From NCBI GenBank assembly GCA_002794775.1, contig NBAY01000112.1:25313-89312 (forward strand): 64,000 nt of DNA. The letters run 5' to 3'. The DNA is from Porodaedalea pini (lineage: Eukaryota > Basidiomycota > Agaricomycetes > Hymenochaetales > Hymenochaetaceae). The notes under the pieces are model-generated. The model was not told where the DNA came from, ran no database searches, and was given only the letters and a program-made list of their open reading frames with translations. This document shows, piece by piece, positions 20,901 through 33,900 of this stretch; the first letter of the stretch is position 1; each line of letters starts with the position of its first letter. The position numbers were made by a program, and so were the translations under genes.

Positions 20901-22948
20901 ATTGCACTAGCTAAACTAGTCTTATAGTACCTTGAAGAACGTCAGTCCTTGGATCTTCAGGTTTCTCTAGATGGGAAGAACTTCGCAACTGGCGTATTTC
21001 CGCCGACTCTTCAGCCTCAAAACCATGTACGTTTATCTTACAGTGTAGTTCCAATGCCCTCACTAATCACGCCTTAGGCGTACACCATCCTCGAGTCGAG
21101 TACCAAGGCTGTGTTCATGCACCTTACGACGTCTGAGTTCCCCGCGCCGTTCTGGGGGGTAATCATGAAATCTAACGGGAATGGCACGTATTTCGGGATC
21201 TCTATTGACTACGTCAACCGAAACGACCGCGGCTACGTTGATTTTGAGAAGATGATCGGCCTCGACGGTATCGCGCTCATCAACGTCGTCTCCAATCCAG
21301 AAAGTGCATCCATCATGGGAGGCAAGGAACTTCAGACTCGAATTACGCACAACGATGGTCAGTTTGCATTCAAATAGCACCTTTTCCTTGAACACACAGT
21401 TCCTCACAATGTTTTGTATAGGTGGCACTTGGAAGCCATTGACGCAACCAACTGTTGATTCTCTAGGACAGCCGTATGAATGCACCTCTACCGTCCGTCT
21501 TCTTGGTTTTTGAATGCGCTCTCATGTGATCTGATGTCTAGCTTGTCTTTACAGAAATGCGCTCTCCACATTCATGGATACACCGAACGCTTTGATACTC
21601 GTGCAACCTACAGCAGTCCGTCAGTACCCGGACTTCTCATGGCGGTCGGCAATGTTGGGGAGAGACTCGCTCCGTACACCGAAAGCGACACATTCCTGAG
21701 TCGCGACGCAGGTTTCACGTGGCAGGAGATCCATAAGGATGCTCACCTTTGGGAGTTCGGGGACTCTGGGTCGATCCTCGTCATCACCAACGACGAGGAG
21801 CCGACGGACCACGTACTTTTCAGCACGGACGAGGGCATCTCCTGGCGCGAATATAAATTCTCTGCGCAGGAGAAGGTACGCGTAAAGTCGATCGTCACGG
21901 TCCCGAAAGACACGAGTCGGCGCTTCATCCTTTTCGGCTATTATCCTCGGTCCTCATCATCGGCCGTCGCCATTCATCTGGATTTCACATCGCTCACGCA
22001 TAGGCAATGTATGGTCTTCATATGAGTTTGGAGATGTTCAGAGCGCTTACATACCTTTTAGGCCTTCTTGATCAGAATAATCCAAGTAATGATGACTTTG
22101 AGCTGTGGAGTCCAGCGGAGGAGCGACAGGAGAGATGTTTGTTCGGAAGACGGGTATGTCTGATGCTCTCAATGAGTTGTACCAGTATAACCCAACGTTT
22201 ATTACAGACACTCTATCATCGTCGCATTCGCAATAAAAACTGCTACATCGGTGATCAGCAGAAGATCGAGGAGAAAGTCGTTGAGAATTGTGCTTGCTCT
22301 GATGTCGACTTCGAATGGTGCGTGCATTACTGCATTCCATGTGTTTTCGCTCCTGACTGCCATCGCAGCGAGTTCAACCACGTCAGAAACCCAGAGGGCA
22401 AATGCGTTTTAGTGCAGGGTGCATCCCCCCTTCCAGACGATGATACTTGCCCGTACGGCGGGGACTACTGGTACGAGCGCACACCATACCGCAAGATTCC
22501 ATACTCTTCCTGCGAGGGCGGTATCCGGCCAGATAGAGGGACTGCACATGCATGCCCTGGCATCAAGGGCCACGGGTTCTTCTTCTGGCTCTTTGTCCTG
22601 TTCTTGCCGATGGCTTTGGCTGGTCTGGTAGGATACTGGATCTACCGGCGCAGCGGCCTCGCAAGAGGGTATGTCTCGTATCTGTCATTTATTCACAATC
22701 AATTCTCTGACGGTCCGCTTCATAGAACGATCCGTCTACCTGGCCCCGATCTACGACCTGCGTACTCCGAGTCGAGCGTCCTCGATACGCTGGCATCTGT
22801 GCCGTGGTTTATCGTGGGCGTGGTCGGCATCGCCTGGGAGCGCCTCGCGTCGAGCCTGCCCTTCGGTCGGGGCTTCTCGCGCAGAGGCTATCGAAACGTC
22901 GCCGTGGATGAAGACGCGCAGGTGCTGCGCTTCGAGGATGAGGACTGA
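17959..22948 (+). CDS. VPS10: VPS10 sorting receptor (sortilin family)
   Basis: A type I membrane receptor that carries vacuolar hydrolases from the late Golgi to the endosome. The start ATG at 17959 sits in a strong ACCACCATGG context and gives a signal peptide ([16 protein letters not shown]). About nine introns interrupt two Vps10 lumenal domains: BNR/Asp-box repeats such as [24 protein letters not shown] and TTDAGRSW, paired NDLGFVDFE and NDRGYVDFE segments, and two Cys-rich 10CC modules (around 19760-20110 and 22200-22560). A single membrane span follows ([20 protein letters not shown], near 22600) with a cytoplasmic tail ending in acidic residues. The length of roughly 1,400 residues fits fungal Vps10. 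All exons join in frame by eye. The palindrome ends 96 bp upstream, so normal promoter sequence may have been displaced. Confidence 0.95.
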
Positions 22949-25900
22949 TTCCATCTTATTGTTCGACACTTTGGGCGGGGGAACTGGTCTTGAGTAGGTA
23001 ATACAATGACTGGTCAGTTCGGGAGCGGGAGAAAGTACTGTACTGATCTGTTTTTTTTTTCTGTCTTACTTCATACATTTGTGATATCCAGATCATATAC
23101 TTTTTCGAATTCGCTACTCTGTTTAATTCCTTTCGCCAATGATGTCTTATTTAAGTTATGATCTACAGTGTTATCATGTTCGAGTGGGCGTCCTAATTTC
23201 TGCGGGCTCAACGGGTTCATCCTTTCCTCTCGCTTTTAAATTTGGAGGCTGGAGCCGGCTGAGGTACACCCGGAGGTAGGCTGGCTGTTTGTAGTAAGTT
23301 TCAATGCTCTCATTTTCGTTTCTATAGGTCATATGACGCTGGCATTCAAAAGCGTCGAGTACAATTAGACAATCCTTCCTGCAGATCCAGACAACTTTGG
23401 CGACAACTGCAACAAGAACTATCACGGTTTCCTATCCATCCGGCTTACCATGGATCTACCCCTCGGAGAAGCAGGAGCCAAAAGATCCCCCCCCCCCCCC
23501 CCGCTAATAATGTCTCGATTCGGTTCTGCTCTGCAGACTCCCGAGTCCCCCGTCCACTCTTGCGCCTGTGCTCTACCTGGCTTCTTGCTTCCCAAAGGAA
23601 CGACGATCCCTGCGCGTTCAACTCGATCTCGAAACTGTACGGGGAAGGCCCCCCCCCTTGCAAAAAGAGCCGAACCTTACGGTCTATAGCCCTATAGACA
23701 GCCTCGGGCACATCACTGGCACTTCTGGACGTCGTCTTCGGTTTCGATGATTTATTTTACTGTATGAACGCGCCTGGTCTTGTCTATGAGTCTGGCCGGA
23801 ACCTGAGGATATACTCTAGCTTCGTGTGGATGAACGGGGGCTGAATGAAAATTTATCAATCCCGGACATCAAACGTGAAAAAACAATACATCAATCTGAA
23901 CGCCCCCAGAACAAAGTGTCCGGCAACGAAACGACCGTACCCGTCGGCTCTACTTTTCTCTAAATCAGACTTCAAATCACGTATGACCACCGTGACACTC
24001 TTTCTCTTTCTCTTTCTCTTTTTCTTTTTTTACCGCGGTTATATCGATCTGAGCGCTCCTTTCTTAGGTCCAATTTTCGCGCGGGGATCACTCTACATTT
24101 AATAGCTATTCCTGAGTTGCGCAGTATGCACTCAATCCGTGTTTCCAGCTCTCACTGTGCCAGGGCCCGCTTCGAGGGAATGGAAGCCTCCCTCCGCAAG
24201 TTGAAGCCCTGCCCTCCGGATTATCTAAGGTCCCATGGTGCATGGCTTTCGAGACGTGCTTCGGCTTCGGCTTCGGCTTCCCCTGGTTGCTGCAGAAGCG
24301 CCGCGCGGTCATGAGCGTGCGCTTGTACGGCAGTAGGAAGACAACCTGGACAAGACAAGGTCGCGCGCTTCGTTCAGCTAGCGCGTTGCGACGGCTAGAA
24401 GTTTCGAGACGAGTTGGGGGAGAAGGTTTTTCGTAGGTCCGCCTTGTGTACGGACGACTTCGCGATTCGCGACGCGACGGAGCGAGGCGAGGCAGGCGAG
24501 AATCTGAGAAGACGTGCACGAAGTTAAGGAGGAAGATGAGTCCGTCTCGTCTTATTGTCTCGGCCTAGTTGGGTATACCCTGACCAGCAGCTCGAAATAT
24601 GCATCTGTCTTCCCTCTCCCTCTAGCCCCTTGCCCTCTGCCCAGGAACTCTCGAGTTATATGATATCTTACACCTGACCTTGGATTTCAAATTATTCTGT
24701 ACCATCATAATTAATCTGAGGAAATTGATATGCCAATCGACCGATACCGATGTGCATCTTCTTGGGAAATAAAGAAACAAATGTGAACAAGGGCGTCTTT
24801 ACTTTTTGTGTCTGAGTCTGACGCCGGAGAACAACGCGCACCCACAAGCGTCTATGTTATCTGCGCGAAGGATTTAAGGTTTACGCCCCGCGTGCGATGT
24901 GCGTCTCGTGAGCAGCGATGCACCTAACATCCTGCGGGGTCTGGGGCACTACCGCACTCGCTATGTATCTGAGCTGGGTATCACTAGAATGACGCGGTGA
25001 TCCTTGACGATCGTCGAGTTATGCTAGCTATCCTCGACGCGGACTAACTGATCATGCACACGCCGTACGTACGTACCGCAGTCCGGCTTCTCGCACTCGG
25101 GAAAGCACAACTCCCGGGCTCGGGATGTCGTTTCATTGGTTTGTACTCCCAGGGAGCGCAGATTACGTCAGATATAAACTATGCTTGCCGGCTTGGACGG
25201 GAAAAAACAAAAAGTCGACCTCCGTCCTCCGCGTGCAGAAAAAAGAAGGCCGCGCGTCGGGAAGAGTTATGTACCTATCTTGACGCCCGCCTCTCCTCTG
25301 ATGGTAGAACTCTGAGATGAAATATTCCGGTATTTTTCCTGTGTTGATTTGTCAGTGGATGACATTGACATTGATATTAATATTTGTCTCCGCCGACATC
25401 GAGGTCGAGTGCAATGCGCGGCCGATCTGGGCCGATCTGAGCCGGCCGGGCAGCCTCGGCGCTTAGATAGCCGTGGCCCTGGTCCCAGATCGCGTGCTCC
25501 ATTCGAATCTTGGCCAGAATTGATTACATCACAGCCCATCAGCAACTCAAAAAAAGCACCACGCTCGCCTTCCGCGCCGCTTCGCGCCTGTTCAACTCCA
25601 AGCTGATCATGAAATTTGAAAACACTTAAGGCGTAAAAAGAATCCGAAGCAGCTTGACACGCGGCGGCGCCCCGGCGAGCACGGGCGACACGCCGTAATC
25701 CGTAAGCCGTTTGTTCAATTTGCTGCGATTACATGTACGAACTGGGTCCCGCGCCGAACCCGATATTCGAAATTACGCACGCTTTGCGCTCGAGAACAGA
25801 CGAATAAACTTTTTCTGCACGAGGCAAGAAGCGGAAGGGGAAGGAAGGAAAAGTACGGACCCCGGACGAAACGCCGAGCATGGTTTCTTCTTCCTTTTAT

Positions 25901-28086
25901 TATTTATCTTTTCCTCTTGATTCTTGACCTCTGTATTTCTTTCTCTGGATATTAGGCTGGACTTGTAGCCCCGCCATATATGCACCGCCTGTTTAATTAA
26001 TTTGCGCAGTACGAGGCTGCTAGTGGGGTCTTCTAGCCATCAGAACGACAGAATCAACAGCGCGAGGCGGAGAGCACGTGCATTGGATAGCCTGAAATGG
26101 GGGGGCGCTGAGAGCAAGCCTGAGCGCGGTGCACATATAACTAAGTATACGAGCGCGACCCAGGCCCTCAACATTGAAACAAGATCTCGGAGATGAATTT
26201 GATAAAAAAAAATGAGGGTATGTACAGTACTTTCACTGCTCCTAACGGGAGGATCGATCGAGATTCGTCATTAATATTTTTCATGGTTTGCAGGATTAGG
26301 ATGCCGAGAGCATCGTGTAGGTATCGATTGAGAATCAGATAAATGACTTTACGGACGGGGTTGAGGAATTACTGAGTGAATGGCGAGCGAGCGAGGCAGT
26401 ACCGTAGCGGTGCTCCACAGGAAGAAATTCGAAGAAGAAAAAAGATAGTATTGAAGAAGAATACAACAAATCCACGGCCAGACACTAGTCGTTCGTCGTT
26501 AGTGAGAGCGAATTAAGTCGGCGCTCGAAATCGTACGGTCGTTCCGGTCGTGCAGGAGAAGTACAAGAAATACCCGTCAAAGAGTCAAGACCGACTATCG
26601 GTCAATACGACGTTGTCGTTGTTTTTTTCTTTGGCTGGCTTTCTTTGTGCTCCTCTTGTAATTGATGTGCTGCGTGCATTCAGCCTTCCTTTCCGGACAT
26701 CCAGTTCTCTGAGTCTGATGCCTGATCCCGAGCCACGCTCCGTCCCAAGGTTTTTGGACTTGAGACGAGAACTGGCAATTTTAGACTGGCGATTTAATCT
26801 CTAGTAACTAAGGCCGTAATGAACCCGGAATCTACATCTCAATTACAGTATAGCTCATCGTCGGCTTTCAATGCCACGCCCAATGCATATTCCATCCAAA
26901 TCAAGTTCTATTCGACCGATCGCCTTGCGCCAGTACTAGTGCAGACTGGCGGGCATTTACAAGACAGTATGTAAGTGGCTATGATAGGTGCATGAGTACG
27001 TGCGCGATGCGTTGGTTATCGAATACGTCAGGGGGTTATAAGTTGCCGCAAACAAGAAAAAAAAGAAAAAGGAGGACGAAAAGGGAGAAGGGAATAAAAA
27101 TCGAATAACAAAAGTCCCAAACGCAATATCTACATTTATAAATCAGCAAGCAAATTAGTCAATAGACAACCGAACGTGGAAGCTGAAGGGAAAACGAAGC
27201 GACGCGACGCGGTTACTCATTCATTCGAGTGCGTCGAATCAGAACAAAGGAGCGGACCGGCCGCCAGCCCGCAATCAATGGGCGCGGAAACGAATAAGCG
27301 AAAGGGCGAAGAGAGGAACAGCGAGGGGGAGACGAGAGGACGAGGAAGATCCGGGAGGAGTCGGTGGTGTGAACGAACAGATTGGATACGGAATCGAGGA
27401 AGAGAGAAACGAGATGGGCGCGGGAGCTGTGGGTCAGGATAGAGGATAGACGCCAGGGGTACAGGCCGAGATGGCAACCGCGAGGAAGAGGAAGAGGAAG
27501 AGGTATTCGGCATCGGTCAAACGAACAAGCGGATGGATGATAGGACACAGGATCGAGTTCTTTGCATGGGCTGTTGTAAATGATGAGAGACTGGACGAGT
27601 AGATGAGTATGTAGCACAAGAACAGACACAGACACAACAACCCGAACTAGGTGGGTGGAGATATGGATGGGGAGTAAGGGGTGGGTAGCGAAGCTCTCAG
27701 CCCTGCGCCCTATACCAGAACAGCTTTCGAAGTAAGCTTATCCAAAAACAGAAAATATTCAAAAAAGAAACGGAGAAAAAAAAAAGAAAAGAGGAGATAT
27801 TGATACAACTTTGTACAGATAATACTCCGCGCCGACGTCGCCTTGTTTCTGCTCTTGCGTGTTTGAGTGCGTTAGGAGTCCAAAGGCCATCGGTTAGGAA
27901 GTTAGGGATGCATAAGGCGAGAGACGAGAAATTAGCGCGTCCGATAGTGTGCGTTGGGTGGGTACAGTGCCAATGAATAGATCGCGTCAAGTGATTTGAG
28001 TATCCGTAGTTGAGTTGCGTACTGAGTATGATGATTGAGAGCGTCGACTTAGAAGAAAGGAAAAGTCAAGTGTAGCGCTGACGACG
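22949..28086. other. 5.1-kb gene-free interval
   Basis: No frame longer than about 140 codons and none with recognisable protein features. It contains simple-sequence tracts: a run of 16 C at 23487-23502, a CTTTCT-rich tract around 24000-24030, and a TTCGGC microsatellite around 24258-24282. The part nearest 28086 probably holds the 3' untranslated region of the HMG-box gene. The overlapping short frames at 24.1-24.5 kb look random. Confidence 0.6.
23487..23502. repeat. Poly-C tract (16 C)
   Basis: An uninterrupted run of 16 cytosines, with a second 9-C run near 23650. Homopolymers of this length are mutable and error-prone in sequencing. Confidence 0.95.
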
Positions 28087-30913
28087 TCACATGACGTCCG
28101 TCATCTGCGTCTGCATCTCGCCACCGAACCCGCTCATCCCACCTATTCCCGTTCCCATTCCATCATGACCATGGAAGAACCTCGCAAACTGTTCATAAGC
28201 ACCATCCATACCCGCCCCTGCATCGTCGAACGCCCCCATCTTCCCCGCGTGCGCGAGGTATGCCCGGAAGCCCGCCTGCAGCGCAAGCGCGCGTGTGCGT
28301 GCCATTGATTCGTCCTCGACGGTCCCAGACCCACAACCATCGAAGCCGTTCACGGGTGATGCAGATGCGGCAACTGTAGTTGCGTTTTGCTCCCACGCAC
28401 CGAAGGTGTCGTCGATAGGCGTCCGTGCGCCTGCAGAACTCGGCGCACCGCTTGCACTCTGCGAGGCGGGGCTGCTCGGCCTTGGCGCCATCGCTGTCGC
28501 CGACTGAGGCGGTGCAGGATAGTCCATGTATCCACCCTCGAGGTCGAGTGCACTCGGCGGGGGGAACTCGAACGCACCGCTTACAGCGCTCGGCGGCACA
28601 CTCTCCATCTCCAGAGCTGAAGAAGGGGGCACGGACGCCGCACTCGTCGGGGCATGCTCGAATGTGAACTCCTCGCCACTCCACGACGTCTGAATCTCGA
28701 GCTGTGGATGCTGCGTACGCGTGGGCTGGTAATAGTTGTGGTAGAGCGGAGGCTCGACGAGCACCGGCATACCCGAGTAGTCGTACTCGAGCTCGAGCTC
28801 GTTGACGCTCGTATCCGCGCCTGCGCTCGACGGCACGGAGGAAAGAGGGGGCACCTCGAAAGGATTTGGGTTGGCTGGGTGCGCGGAGACGGGCGTCTGT
28901 GAATCCCGCCCATCTGTTGATGTGAACGAGAAGCCACCGAAATCCTATGAAAGCCATCAGAACCCACATATCTCACTGAAGAGAAGTACTCACTACGGAC
29001 TCGTCCCAGTATCTGCTTCCGCTTGCGCTGATAGCAGCATTGTCTTCTTCGCTCGACAGATCCGTCAGCGTCGACTGACGCGACAACCCTCCTTGTTGTC
29101 GTCCAAATCCTGAATAATTCGACTGCTGCTCGACCTGATCGAACTCGAGGCCCAAGCCGAAGGCTTCGGACTGGCTCTCCTGCTGGCCTTGTACATGAGC
29201 CTGAAACTGCGCCTGCATATGCTGGAGGTGCGGGTGCACACTGCCGTAGTTGGGCATGAGCGGCTGCTGCTGACCTTGTTGCTGATGGGGATAGGGTGTA
29301 GAGAAGTGATGCGAAAAGGACTGTTGGTGGGCCTGCGGGTAGCTGAAAGAGTATGATGGCCGGCGGAGAGGCGGGGAGGACGAGGCACTGCGTTTGCGCA
29401 ACGCCATATGCGGCTGCAGATAGGCAAACGACGGTGCGTACGACTGCTGCTGGTCCTGCTCCTGCGGAGCCGAAGAACCGAACCGAAATACTCCGCCGTG
29501 CTCCTGCGGGTGCTGGCCGAATTGAAATGGCGCCGTCTGCGGCTGGGGGTGGAAGAAGTGCGTATGTGACGCGGGATACAAAGGTGCGGGTGCGGAGATA
29601 GGAAGGCCGGCATCGAGGAGGGGTGCAGAGCTCGAGCGGCGGACGCGTGCAGGGCGGAGGAGGGCGAGGGCCGGGGGCATTTGAGTCTGAGTTTGACACT
29701 CTGTCTGTGGTTCAGCCGTCTTCTCCCTTCTCTCTTCCTCGCTCTCCTCCTTCTCGACCTTCTCCTCCTCCTCGCTCTCCTTCTTGGTCTCCTTCTCCTT
29801 CCCTTCCTTCTCCTTCGGCGGCGCATACGTCTGCGCGGTGAGGGGGACCTCGAAACGCGGGGTGAATGTCTGCGGCGCACGAGCAGCGTCGAACTGTTTC
29901 ATAGCTGCATCAAGCGCGGGGCCTTTGAGTCCACGAGCTAGGAGGGCCGCGATGTGCTCGCAACGCTGCAAGTCGCGCGGGCCGACTGTACGGGTCTTAC
30001 GCTTCTGGGCGGGTGCGGGGTCGGAGGAAGAGGCCGGTGTAGCTTCGCGTTCGGACTTGGAAGCGCTTGTCGATGCGTTCGTGTTTCCACTTGCATTGGA
30101 GGTTGCCGACGTGGTGTTTGATGAAGGTGCAATTGTTTTGTCCTTGACTGGGCGGAACGAGTAGTCAGGGTACATCCTCTTATGCTCCGCATACGCTCTC
30201 CGGGCCTTTGCTTGCCAGACCTGACGCTCCTCGTAGGAGAGCGCATGCCAGAGCATGCCGACAATCTTGGAGAGTGTGCCGTGGTTGCCCTCCGTCTCGG
30301 CGCTGACATGCTGCGAGCGGATGAAGGACGAGCGGAAGAGGATAAATGCGTTCGGCGGACGCGGGATGTGCGCGGGCGTATCGGTATTGTTGGTCGTTGA
30401 AGACACAGGAGTCTTGGAGGTAGGCGGAGGTGAGCAAGACTTTGACGAGGAAGAGGATTTAGAGGATTTCTTGCTCGATGCCTTGGAGGGCACTGGCGTG
30501 GCTCGAGAGGCAGAGGCAGGTGTCGTCTTCCGTCGACGCTTTGCCGCAGGCGGATTTGGCATTGTCCCCTCGGCACCCGCAGTGTCAGGGAAGAGTGCTG
30601 TGTGAGACGATCCGCCATCGAGTCCGAGGAGGAGGTCATCGGAGGGCGGCGGCGCTGTGTACGTTCCCGGGGTGACGTTCGGCGCAAAGCTGATCGTTGT
30701 CTGGAGGGCGAGTGCATTCTGAGAGCACGGCGCAGACGGCAAGTCAGACGGGAGGGAGGACGGCGAGGCGAAAGTGAGTTGGAAGGCTGTGGACACGATT
30801 TAGAATCTAGCAGCTGAAGAAAAGTGAGGTGAGAACGCACAAGGATTGGGATTGGGATCGACGGAGCCGGCGTTGGGCGGGGCGCGCCTCTTGAGCGGGC
30901 GAGCGGCGGGCAT
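28087..30913 (-). CDS. HMG-box (MATA/Sox-like) transcription factor
   Basis: Three exons (30841-30913, 28994-30786, 28087-28944) joined by GT-AG introns of 54 and 49 bp give about 907 residues. The start ATG at 30911-30913 encodes MPAARPLKRRAPPNAG and splices in frame. A basic nuclear-localisation-like KRRRK lies at about residue 107. The HMG box spans about residues 165-238 (IPRPPNAFILFRSSFIRSQ...LSKIVGMLW...YPDYSFRP), with the RPPNAF start typical of mating-type and Sox-like factors. Flanks are low-complexity Ser, Glu/Lys (GEKEKETKKESEEEE-like) and Gln/His/Pro-rich tracts typical of fungal regulators. Such proteins control mating, fruiting or stress genes in mushrooms; which of these applies here cannot be told. 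It is flanked by multi-kb gene-free DNA on both sides. Confidence 0.9.
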
Positions 30914-33900
30914 CGCGTCTGATTAGAGTCTCGTCGTCGTCGGTGTCCTGCTCGTCGTGCTCGCCGCTGAGCAGAGTGTGTGGGCGATAAGAGGGGAGGA
31001 AGATGGGAAATACAAGTGTGTCCATGAGCGCGTGCCGTTAAGTAATTCGAGCCGCTGCACAGAAGCACCCCTGTCTCCGGGGTCCCCCATTTATTATTTT
31101 CATGCAAGCCACGGAACCATTTTCGGCCACTCACGGGGTCCCTTCTGGGGTCAGCGGACCCCGCGGAGTCCGGCTGCTATTTATATATTTATTTAAATGC
31201 CTATTTGTGTCTATTTATTTGCTTCCGTTATGGCGTGCGTTGTCTTGGGCGACTCTTGCCTCACTTCGAGATATATGGGCTTCTCCAGTCATCTGAGGTG
31301 TTTCGCGAGGTTATATCACTCTCATCGCTTTCTCATCCCTGGCATGTGTCGTCCGTCATCCATCGCATGCATCGACATCGACTATCGACAGACCCCCGAT
31401 CAGCTGGCACCCGCGCCGCCGTCGAACAATTCTCGAAAGAGAAATTAAACAAGGCAATGCGAGGCACCACACTAGGCCATCACTAATCGTCAACGAAACG
31501 TTGAGCGCTGACTTTCTTGTCTCCTATTCCTCAAGTTTGCCTAATCATATATGAATCAGCCCGTTTCTCGCGTTCATTCGCCTCGCACTCTCGGCGAGCC
31601 GAGTCGAAAGCACACTGTCAAGACTTTATGTTGCGTTTCACTCGCATCTCCGAATGAAATATAACATTGCAGCGCATTATCTCGTTCAGTACTTGTCCTG
31701 TTCACCTACACTAGAGCTGTCACCTGCATTCAGATCCCCGCCCATCCGATCAAAAGACAAGGCTATAACTCTTTAGTCGGGTATTACGCAGAAATGACTC
31801 TCTTCCGACTCGTGCTTTGCCTGTAGGCACTCCATCCCTGTCCCACCTCGAGCCTTTCCAACGACGTTATCCCTAGGCACCGATGCGTGGAGATCGACCT
31901 CTACAAGTCTCCTGGCGCCAAAGCTCTAGGCATGATGCACTGTCAATACTCACCCTTCCCCTCAATACTGGCACTTGCACAGCTAACCGCTCTATTTGCT
32001 TCCGTTGCTCTCGCGCGCCCGGACCCACCACCGGCTCTATCCGCGATACTTTCCACGAAGATAAATGCACGACGCGCCCGGGCGCGCGCTAGCAGTTAGC
32101 GCCGTTCCTACACTTCAATTCATTTCGTTCTTCAGGAAATTTCGAAGAGAAGGATACCAAAGGGACACCCGGTCGATCCGCCACCGATGCATACTGTCTC
32201 ACTAGTTCATTGATTCAACCGATACATCGACTAGTTGAGTTTCCGACCAAACTCAGTTTGACGCGCTTTGTTTTTTTATTTCTTTCTTGAGATTTCGATC
32301 TCGAGTTTTGGTTTTCTGGTTCCGCCGCTGTCCGCCGCCGCCCATCGCACATTGCTCGTAGCCATCTGCCCTCTGCCTGTCTCTCTGCCTCTCTGCTAGT
32401 CGGTGGCGAACCTTATGCATAAAGTACAAAGATGGAGTAGATGACGACACGGACGAGATCCCCGTGTGCGATCCTAGTCCAGATTCATTAGACGACGCAA
32501 GACAATATAACACTCACGATGCGATCCCGCCAAGTCTCCGGGACAGCATCGTCTTTTGAATCCTTTAGGTTTCTGTCACTTCGCCGACGGTACGTTCACC
32601 TATGCGTCTTGAGACTATTAATTTTTGATATCATAGACACCGGTGGACACCCAGAAGATACTATAAGTAACGCTTTTAGAATGAGAAGCACGTTGGATGG
32701 GATGTATATCAAAATCGTGCAACCACTCATATATTCTTACCCAGCGCACCTTTGCTTTCTCTTTCTATATCATCTTGTTGAAACACCCCCCACCCCCTTT
32801 CCTCGGCGGCCGTTGATTTCCTTGCCCCTGAGCACTAGTCTCTTTCCCCTCCAGAGCATCATGAAGTAACACGAACAAGACGAGATCCCCGCGCATCGAT
32901 TCTGACATTCCCAGCTTCGGCCCATCCCGAGAGTTCGGAGCCAAATTTCAACAGCGGCAACCGTGTTGCAATGAATCGCTCACCCATCCAGATCGTCAAG
33001 GACTCCGGTCATTTTTCTTCTCAATCTATTTCCCTGAACTCGAAATCAACAGCAACTACAATTTCAGGGACTCGAATATCGACACGCATCTCGCCCTCGT
33101 AAATCTCCTGTTCTCATCCCTGTCGCACTACCCATTTCATCCCCGAGCAGTTCGTGTAGCTCGTCTTTGACGAAGGATCCTAGACGTCGTGTTCCTGACT
33201 CTCCTACGTAGATACCTCGTTACGTGTTCCCCGCATCTCCGTGCCCTTCCAACCTTTCGCCTTACATCGACTTAGTCTCGAGACAGGCTTTATTACCCAG
33301 ACACATCAAAGGCACGCCGTTACGCTGCCGTACAGAAACGGGCGCTAGCAGGCCAACCGGACATCCATTGCATACGCTATCAACCCTAGTCCATACTGGG
33401 CGCTTCTCTCTTTCCCAATTCCCCCCACCGCCTATATTTTCTATCGTCAGCACAGGCCATCTCGTGAATCTTCAACTAGTCCATTCACTTGCTTATTCAG
33501 TGGTGCGGGGCTCCCATGTTCAGCAGCGACGATCTACTGGTGGTGTCTGATATGGCATGCGGAATGGGAATACGGCGATAAGTAACTCATTGCTGCTACA
33601 GAACTTAACTTACGCAGACGGGTCGAGTGTTCCTGTCGCTGGCCAGTTTTCTAGTTAGCAAACCGAACGAAATGGTGGACGCGAGGAATCCTTTCTGGGC
33701 GTCTGTGGGGTGGTGGTAAACTGAACTTCATCAGGGGGCGACCTCTGCTTGTATCCTCCTCGATACTCAGACTCTTCTGTACCAGCTCATGAAGGCAGAA
33801 CACAACTTTCCATCCTAGCTAGAAGGGACGGATAAAGAATCCGTCTTCCGCCGTCACTTCCACGAAAAGCTTGTCTTTCGCACCGAAGAGCGCTGTCATG

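Noticed and set aside
24106..24519. 137-codon minus-strand frame
   Set aside because: Arg-rich, no splice structure, overlapped by plus-strand frames of similar quality; looks like chance in GC-rich DNA.
28193..31134. Long antisense and overlapping frames across the HMG-box gene
   Set aside because: They are Arg/Ser/Pro-rich shadows of a GC-rich gene in other frames; only the spliced minus-strand frame has a domain and consistent introns.
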